From Larimichthys crocea (Eukaryota; Chordata; Actinopteri; Sciaenidae): a DNA stretch of 64,000 bases. The notes under the pieces are model-generated. The model did no database searches. It saw nothing but the letters and a program-made list of their open reading frames with translations, and was not told the DNA's origin. A program made the position numbers and the translations under genes. Below, in pieces: positions 55,801-64,000 of this stretch; position 1 is the stretch's first letter, and the number at the start of each line of letters is the position of its first letter. The DNA is taken from the NCBI RefSeq assembly GCF_000972845.2, contig NC_040016.1, positions 24,976,068 through 25,040,067 of the forward strand, written 5' to 3'.

Positions 55801-58222
55801 GAAGAATTTGTCTCGTCATTGCAGGAGAAGCACAGGTGTAATTGTTAAAACTACGTCTGCATTCCGTTAACGTGAGTCACCTTCAGGGTTCCGGTATTCT
55901 GCATGCTGGCTTGCATCGCTGTCATGGCTTACTGGGACACATGATGGAAATAGTTTCACCTGTGCTTTTCCTGCTTATGACCCTTTCAGAGAAAATGTGA
56001 TTTGCAGTGCGCCTGGTGCCGAGTACGGCGCGCTCCGCCACCAAGGTTCAACCGGGTTAGAACGCTAGCCATTGAAAACAACAGGTTTCAGTATGCAGAG
56101 CTTCCATTGTTGTGTTAACACATTACTATACACTGAGTTTTTGTATAATGGCCAAAGTTTAACCTAGTTGTGCTTTGTTTAAGGCAATGAAAAAACGTGA
56201 AGGTTGAAAATAACGGGATTCAGAGTGCAGCGCTGCCGTTGCAACAATGTGTACAGAAGCTTGCAGAGCGTCACAGAAAGAGACACTGCTTAAAGAAAGT
56301 TTTCTACCTTTAGTTGTGGTGATCTAAATGGAAATAACAGGTATGAACTGATACAGATATTGTAAATCCAGAATTCAGTTTGTGGGTCTTATCAAGCTGA
56401 TTTTCTCAAAAACTGCAATATAAATGGACATTTTTTATCCTGTTTTGAAACATAAAGTTCAGCGATTTGTAATTGTTCAGCATTTACAAGGACTTATAAG
56501 CAGGACTTATCTCTCACTGTCCAGACAGACTTATCAGAAAAGTAAAATATCGTTTATGACTCTCAGGCAAAGCATTATGGGTGGTTTTACAGTGTTTTTG
56601 GGGAGATAAATGTGGCCAATTTGTTCACAAATAACAAGCCGATAAATTGGAAAAGCTGCTGTATTTTCTTTTGTCCCAGTTACTAAAGTGTTTTCTCTCA
56701 CTGTGTACCAACAAACTCTACAAACCAAATGGTTCATTTAAAAATCTTTATCATGCACTTAAACATTGATCATGCTCTTTGTTTAAAAGGGTTGTACTTC
56801 CACTTTCTGCTAACGCTTCCCGTGATGGATGAATACAGTTATTGTAAGTTTCTTCGGACAAAAGAACGTACTGTTGTCTTTCATTTCACTGTTTTCAAAC
56901 TGCAGTTGGAATAATAAATGCTTCAGTATAATTTTAGGCATAAATATACCACAACCCTGCAGCCATTTTAATGGTAGATTTAGCATAAAAGGTGTTTAAT
57001 GTTGTTTATAGAGCAATTGAGTGTGCTGAAGGGGTTTTACCCGCCTATGTTTTTACACAGAAAACTCCTCTGCAGTATCAGTATGCTGAGTGCGATCAGG
57101 AACAAGGACAAGTTCCAACTAAACCGGTTCAAAAATGCTTCAAAGTCCCAAATCAGCTGTGAAAATCTCCATGCAGGCAAATGAACATTTATCTTCTGTT
57201 TATTTTTCCGATAAAGTTTGAAAAAGTTTCTTGTGAAGGAAAGTTCTGAAGTCAATTTACACTAAAAAAACTCAAGAGAATATTTTAATTGGATTTAACA
57301 ACGACCAGCATTGTTTGGATTCAAATTATTGCAGCCAATCGGTCACCGGGTTCACTCTGTGCGAGGAATCTGATTGGTCGACAGATGAACTGGCCCTGTA
57401 AGTGTTTCTAAAAAAGAGACCACCGTGACTTTCAGAATAAATGTTCTCTAGTTCTAACTCAGCCAAACGCTGTCAATGATTAAACTCAGTCTGCTGACAC
57501 ACAGTCACTTTCTGAGTCGCCTATCTACTTTCTGCTCATTCTGGGAGGCTTAATGACTCAAACAAACAAAGACCTTTAGGAGCCGCTTTCAGGCTCACAG
57601 TAAAAAGAAACTAAAGAGGATCACCATTAACCTCTGCCTACCATTCAGGTGGGAATTTATGGGACACCAAATGGAGAGCAAGTAGTTTGCATAAAGACGA
57701 GTTTTTCTCCAACTCAACCCAGACCGTCAACTTTACTACAGAATGTTCTGGTCCAACCGGTTCGTCACATTAACATTTACTACATTAAACATTCGCCATG
57801 CATGATCTATAACATGTTTAACCCTCTAGTCCTGCATAATTGATGATACATGGTACATTTCGTGCATTATTTTCCTTTTCCGGCAACAACACTATTTAAT
57901 ACGTCTCCCCCCAGCGGAAATTCTCGAGCATGCGCAGAATGCAGAATCTTGCATGGCGTTAAAATGAACGAATTATCTAGGTTTTCTTATCCGATTTTAA
58001 GATGTCCGTTATGGTCCAAATTAGATCGGACTAAGGTGTTTACAGGCATTTTAAAAGTCCAAACTATGTCTGATTTTTTTGCTGCATGTAAACGTACTGA
58101 GTGACAGAGACAGATGATGTTTTCTGCGGGACAGTTCACAGAAGAGTCGGCAGGGAGGACTGACCGGGTCGAGTTTTCCACATAAATTTAAAAGATCTAT
58201 TCCCCATATAAGTTGCCAAATG
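52877..58222 (+). repeat. Direct 5.3-kb repeat, copy A
   Basis: Begins CCCCAGATGACGGCC and is repeated in the same order from 58721 to near the window end. No coding frame above about 85 codons and no recognised element. It includes an inverted CCAAT pair (GCAGCCAATCGG near 57332, CTGATTGGTCGA near 57370). Frames seen in one copy are broken by indels in the other, which argues against genes here. Confidence 0.92.
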
Positions 58223-58710
58223 ACCACACGACCAAAGATAAAGAGCAGGACTTATCTCTCACTGTCCAGACAGACTTTTCCAAGGGACAGTTCGCCAAAG
58301 AGTCACAGGGTCGCGGTGACTTTTTCAACATAGATGGTGAACCAAACAAATTGCATTGCATTGCATTGTGCTTTATATCTATAATGCAGTCCAGCAGCTT
58401 AGAAAGTGTTTTTGTTTGGTCTCATGGGCAATATATCTGCAAATTGTTGGCATAACAGTGAAAGGACAGGTTGTGTTTTTTTTATAATTGATCCCAGAGG
58501 TTGCATGTACAATGAAAACAGAATAGGGCCGAGATGTGGCAACAGTTAGTGCTATTACTCTGCGTGGCGTGGTCTGATACCACTGTGGGTTTCGGCAGAT
58601 ATGACACAAGTGGTGATGACGTTTTAATTCTTTATTTCGTGCACAATACACTCAGCTCAGTCTGCCGTTCGCAGGCGCCTCTCCGGTGCTGCCGACAGCC
58701 GTGAGCATGT
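58223..58710. other. End of the second contig, with re-used short blocks
   Basis: AGCAGGACTTATCTCTCACT-GTCCAGACAGACTT at 58246-58276 repeats 56500-56530. GGGACAGTTCGCCAAAGAGT at 58283 is a variant of 58129. A GCATT repeat lies near 58351-58367. No gene. Confidence 0.55.
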
Positions 58711-58720
58711 NNNNNNNNNN
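58711..58720. other. Assembly gap (10 N)
   Basis: Ten consecutive N. The sequence right of it restarts with material already present at 52877. Confidence 0.99.
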
Positions 58721-61700
58721 CCCCAGATGACGGCCTTTGTTTACTTTCAGTGGTTAGAGTTCATAAAATGGAAAACATGTCACAACTTCTGCTGTTAACT
58801 TCTGTACCGTGGAACCAGTTAACTGCTGGAAATTGCAATATGTTAACCGTCAATTTATCCTGGTGATAAACATGCAAATCTTGACACGGACCTGACAGGG
58901 TGCCCCTGAAGGCACCACTGTTGTGTCAACTGCCAGGACAGACCGTCAAAACTGATTTTCTGACATTTTCAGTGATTAAAGATTAAGGGGCTGCGATGTA
59001 TGACTGCATCTTCAAGTGATTCATCTGTACAGTTAACGCTAAATAACTTAATTTACACCTTAAAAGGCTCTGCTTTTAAAAATGACTTTTTACTTCTTGA
59101 GACACGAACTGTAACAACGAACTCCTGAATTGAATGTTAACGAATGAAAGGTTCTTGGAGAAATGGTACTAATCAGGCCCTCCTGTAAGATTTCAACAGA
59201 AACCATTAAAAACATCTCAGTGTTTCACAATCCTTTAATATGACAGTTAATTAGCCCAAATCGGTATAAACCTATATAACCCAAACTGTCTATGAGAATT
59301 TTCTATGAGGCTAACATCTATGAGTAACATCTAGAAGTAGGGCTGCATTCAGGTAGGATTAGGCGCGATCCTGTCTGAATGTGGCCTAAGGCTGCAGATG
59401 CAACCAACTTGAATACCACTCCCTTTACGAGAAAACCACAGTGGATCTTAAAAAACTGCGAAACATATTAGAGTCAGTATTTAGTTTGCCATTTCTGGGC
59501 TGCTACATGGTGGACTTAGTCACAGGCAAAAATCAAGATGTTTGGAACTGAAAGTTGAATGAGTCTGTGAGTTAGGATGTGAACTACTGTTTCACACCAC
59601 ACCACGTCCACGCCCACCTCATCCCCTGAATCATTATAAATGTCTGGAAACCACAACTCAGCTGCCCTGCTGGAGGTGTGTTTTCTGAAAAGGTTAGTGA
59701 ACAAGGTGAAAAACAAAAACGGACTAACATTTCAAACTTTCCACCAGAGTGACCTTTTCTCCCCAGATGTTTTTTCTTCGGGTCCTGTTAATGTTAGTTT
59801 CTGAGAGACAGCTTGCTCCTCCACATCATGGAACTCATCATGCATCTTGACAGAAATATTTGAATAAGTTTTGCATTCAAACTTTCCCTCAGGGCGCGAG
59901 CCAGAAGAAGGCAGCGCTTTCTGGAGAATTTAGGTTGAGTAAGAGGGAACTTAAACTTCAATGGCAAACTCTTTAGGATGGGTCTGTTTTGACATGCAAC
60001 AAAAGAGTTACGAAACCTTCACAAAGTCGTCTTGGGTCCACGCCTGGATTGCATCCTGAAAAGTTTCTTCATGAAAGAAAGAAAAGCAAATGTAATTTCA
60101 CAGAAGTCACTTCATAGTCCTATCACCCCACTGAGAACACTGCACTCCCGGGATATATTGTCCTTCCTATAGACTCCTCTCTTGTACGAACCGGCTTCAA
60201 GTTCTGTTTTTGGGGGCTGACGCTCTCTCCACCCTCAAGAGTCGGCTTAATAAATCGATAGAGCTTATAGTTAGTGCTGGTTCAGGTCATCTCTCTTGCC
60301 CCATTCAAACTAACTAACTTAGCTTCTTTACTGGAGTTTGTCTGCTCGTCGTCTCGCAGGTTCTTAATGCATTGAGATTACACCTCCTGCTGTTGGTCAG
60401 GTCTGACGCCCACTACAAATACTATCAATATTACTAATACTACTACTATAGTCATATTTCTATTAGACCATAGGTTAATTACTGTTATTTATTGCAGCTG
60501 TGCATCTTTGTGTCTATCTCTCTCTAACCAAACTAGTTGCCAGCAGATGGCCGACCACCCCAACCGGGTTCTGCTCATTCGTTTGCTTATGGTGTGCATT
60601 GTTGGGTCTCTCTACTATACGTTATAAAGAGTAGGTTTTAGATCTGTTCTATAGGATAGTTCAACGAGAACCTCTCTTTACAGAACTCTTCAAAGCCTGT
60701 CATAAAACCCGCATGAAGCCTGATCCCTGATCAGCTGTACAGTTAACTTCAGCGATGTCTCAACACGTTTGAAGACATACAGTAAAATTCTGGAATTGCT
60801 CAAGAAGATTCCTATTAAAATTCTCTGTTCCCCGAGGAAAATATTTGAATGACATTTGCATGTGACTGGAAGTCAACCTAAGGCGACCATCGTGGGTTTT
60901 GCATCTGAACTATGAGGCACCGAGACGTTGGAGAACTTTCCTGTCGGGGCAGCGCTTATCTGCTGCCGGTGACAGGAGGTGTGGGCTGCTTTGTTTACAC
61001 TGGTCCTCTGTTCAGTTAAACCTGTTCACAATCAGAACAGCATCACTGTTATCACTGCTGTTCTGAATACATGCTTTAAATGGACAGAAACGATGCAGAA
61101 CATATTGGAAAATCACAAGGAAGAGATCAGCTAAGGATGTCGAATGAAGTTTTTATCAGCTTCTTCGTCGACACATCTCTGTGTTAACTGGTTTTGTTGC
61201 ATCTTCTAAATTTCGATGCTCTGGCTATAACATTCATCTGATATACAGCAGATCACATTCCTTTTTTCTTATGCAAGAGCAGTAATGTACTTTCAGTGTG
61301 TGTCCACTTTCACTCACCTTTCACAAGCAGTCAGGGGATGTCCTACAACGTAAAATACAGCTTTGTATACAGAAACATGAATGGTCATACATGAGAAAAA
61401 TATGCTGAATATTTTCTCTTTTAGCGCATTTAGCACATTTCCTAAAGCTTGTGAGGTTTTAAATGTCACCAGCTGACAAACTGGACTGCCAAGATTACGA
61501 GTTTACGGCTACAAAGTTGGAAAGATGACATGACAAGTAAACGAGCTTTTCTTTCTTTACTGGAAAAACGCTCGTCATTCACAGCAAAGAATTTGCCTCG
61601 TCATTGCAGAAAGCACAGGTGTAAAAATTGGTTAAAAACTGTCTGCATTCCGTTAACGTGAGTCACCACTTCTGGGTTCTGTATTCTGCATGCTGGCATT

Positions 61701-64000
61701 GCATCGCTGTCATGGCTTATGGGACAATGATGGAAATAGTTTCACCTGTGCTTCTCCTGCTATGACCCTTTCAGAGAAAATGTGATTTGCAGTGCGCCTG
61801 GTGCCGAGTACGGCGCGCTCGCCACAAGGTTCAACCCGGGTTCGAACACTAGCCATTGAACATAACAGTTTCAGTATGCAGAGCTTCCATTGTTGTGTTA
61901 CACACATCATACACTGCAGTTTTTTGTATAATGGCCAAAGTTAACCTAGTTGTGCTTTGTTAAGGCAAGAAAAAACGGAAGGCTGAAAATAACGGGATTC
62001 AGGATGCACGCGCTGCCGTTACAACAATGTGGTACAGAAGCTTGCAGAAGGCACAGAAAGAGACACGAAAGGTTTTCTACCTTTAGTTGTGGTGATCTAA
62101 TGAAATAACAGGTATGAACTGATACCGATATTGTAAATCCAGAATCCAGTTTGTGGGACTTATCAAGCTGATTTTCTCAAAAACTGCAATAAAAATGGAC
62201 ATTTTTATCCTGTTTGAACATAAAGTTCAGCGAATTTGTAATTGTTCAGCATTACAAGGACTTATAAGCAGGACTTATCTTCTCACTGTCCAGACGACTT
62301 ATCAGAAAAAGAAATATCGTTTATGACTCTCAGGCAAAGCATTATGGGTGGTTCTACAGTGTTTTTGGGGAGATAAATGTGGCCAAGTTGTTCAAAAAAT
62401 ACAAGCCGATAAATTGGAAAGCTGCTGTATTTTCTTTTGTCCCGGTTACTAAAGGTTTTCTCTCACTGTGTACCAACAAACTCTACAACCAAATGGTTCA
62501 TTAAAAAAAGTTACTTTATCATGCACTTAACATTGACATGCTCTTGTTAAAAAGGGTTGTACTTCCACTTTCTGCTAACGCTTCCCGTGATGGATGAATA
62601 CAGTTATTGTAAGTTTCTTGGACAAAAAACGACTGTTTGTTCATTTCACTGTTTCAAACTGCAGTTGGAATAATAATCCTTCAGTAATAATTTTGGGCAT
62701 AAATATACCACAACCCTGCAGCCATTTTAATGGTAGATTTAGCATAAAGGTGTTTAATGTTGTTTATAGAGAGCAATTGAGTGTTCTGAAGGGTTTTTCC
62801 CGCCTATGTTTTTACACAGAAAATCCTCTGCAGTATCAGTATGCTGAGTGTGATCAGAACAAGGACAAGTTCCAACTAAACCCGGTTCAAAATGCTTCAA
62901 AGTCCCAAATCAGCTGTGAAAATCTCCATGCAGGCAATGAACATTTATCTTCTGTTTATTTTTCTGATAAAGTTTGAAAAGTTTCTCGTGAAGGAAAGTT
63001 CTGAAGTCAATTTACACTAAAAAAACTCAAGAGAATATTTCATTGGATTGGAATTACAACAACCGCATTGTTTGATTCAATTATTGCAGCCAATCAGTCA
63101 CCGGGTTCACTCTGTGCGAGGAATCTGATTGGTCGATCAGAATGACTGGCCTGTAAGCGTTTCTAAAAAAAGGACCACCGTGACTTTCAGAATAAATGTT
63201 CTCTAGTTTAACTCAGCCAAACGCTTTTCAATGTATAAACTCAGTCTGCTGACACACGTACTTCTGAGTCGCCTATCTACTTCTGCTCATTCTGGGAGGC
63301 TTAATGACTCAACAAACAAAGACCTTTAGGAGCCGCTTTCAGGCTCACAGTAAAAAGAAAACTAAAGAGGATCACCATTAACCTGCCTACCATTCAGGTG
63401 GGAATTTATGGGACACCAAATGGAGAGCAAGTATTTTGCATAAGACGAGTTTTTTCCCCAACTCAACCCAGACCGTCAACTTTATACAGAATTTCTGGTC
63501 CAACCGGTTCGTCACATTATAACACTTAATTATTATCCCATTTTATCAACATTCGGCATGCATGATCTATAACTGTTTAACCTCTCAGTCCTGCATAATG
63601 TGATGATGTACATGGTACATTTCATGCATTTTCCTTTTCCGGCAACAACATATTTTAATACGACGTCTCCCAGCGAAATTCTCGAGCATGGCAGAATGCC
63701 AGAATCTTGCATGGCGTTAAAATGAACAATTATCTAGGTGTTCTTATCCGATTTGAGATGTCCGTTAGGTCCGAAGTAGATCGGACTAATCGGACTAAGG
63801 TGTTTACAGGCATTTTAAAAGTCCAAACTATGTCTGATTTTTTTGCTGCATGTAAACGTACTGAGTGACAGAGACGGATGATGTTTTCTGCGGGACAGTT
63901 CACCGAAGAGTCGGCAGGGAGGACTGACCGGGTCGAGTTTTCCACATAAACTTAAAAGATCTATTCCCCATATAAGTTGCCAAAGACACTACATACGACC
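58721..64000 (+). repeat. Direct 5.3-kb repeat, copy B
   Basis: Follows copy A in order across its full length to about 63984. It has a net deficit of about 80 bp from many one- and few-base deletions, plus a replaced stretch near 60210-60300. The short open frames (62594-62977, 63730-63945) are the copy-A frames altered by indels and are not separate genes. Confidence 0.92.

Noticed and set aside
62594..62977. 127-codon plus-strand frame in copy B
   Set aside because: The same region of copy A (56880-57200) carries only shorter, differently framed openings; the length arises from indel differences.

Overview
This window is vertebrate, almost certainly teleost fish, nuclear DNA. It is AT-leaning, packed with (CA)n/(TG)n microsatellites and built largely from dispersed transposon relics of kinds typical of fish: Tc1-like, pogo/Tigger-like and hAT-type DNA elements, L2/CR1-type and RTE-like LINE tails, a tRNA-SINE-like repeat, and several short non-autonomous families present in multiple copies. 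I find no intact protein-coding gene, no convincing host exon chain, no rRNA or tRNA gene and no CRISPR array. Most open frames of 60-190 residues are translations of CA/TG, ATGG, GAAA or CTGT arrays.

Layout. 1-5.4 kb: edge of a LINE reverse transcriptase, a perfect 25-bp-arm hairpin, CA/TG arrays, a TTAACTT-rich low-complexity tract split by about 1.1 kb, and the first copy of a gene-like dispersed repeat (called F2 here). 5.4-9.2 kb: a 667-bp hAT-type element with target duplication inside an older A-rich repeat, and a 471-bp pogo/Tigger-like element flanked by TA. 9.2-14 kb: little recognisable. 14.1-19 kb: Tc1 end fragment, 3' end of an L2/CR1-type LINE with a frameshift, more repeats. 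19-25.6 kb: sparse, with a triple nuclear-receptor half-site motif. 25.6-26.2 kb: a 596-bp hAT-type element carrying an antisense fragment of 28S rRNA, the most biologically interesting locus here. 28.5-31.4 kb: CTGT, an 850-bp ATGG array and a GAAA array. 31.7-32.4 kb: a 667-bp hAT-type element with a perfect 8-bp target duplication and the first codons of a transposase. 33.5-39.8 kb: a 12-bp minisatellite, SINE-like and MITE-like repeats, and a LINE tail with its own target duplication nested in an approximately 900-bp terminal-inverted-repeat element.

40.5-64 kb is dominated by long-range structure that looks more like assembly than biology. An inverted duplication (left arm 3.9 kb, right arm 5.4 kb) is centred on a 27-T tract at 44406-44432 and its right arm runs into a 10-N gap. 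The next contig opens with a second inverted duplication centred on a 22-T tract. After about 2.4 kb of single-copy sequence, 52877-58222 is repeated in direct orientation after a second 10-N gap (58721 to near the window end). The copies differ mainly by many single-base insertions and deletions, as expected of unpolished long reads, fold-back reads and an unmerged contig overlap.

The parts do not form a pathway or operon. Shared repeats tie the window together: a roughly 255-bp family (five copies plus one fragment), F2 (several copies), a pair of GC-rich family-B copies, and two copies of a TIR-bounded MITE-like repeat. I did not find a convincing undescribed biological system; the 28S-bearing hAT element and the F2 gene-like repeat are the best candidates for follow-up.
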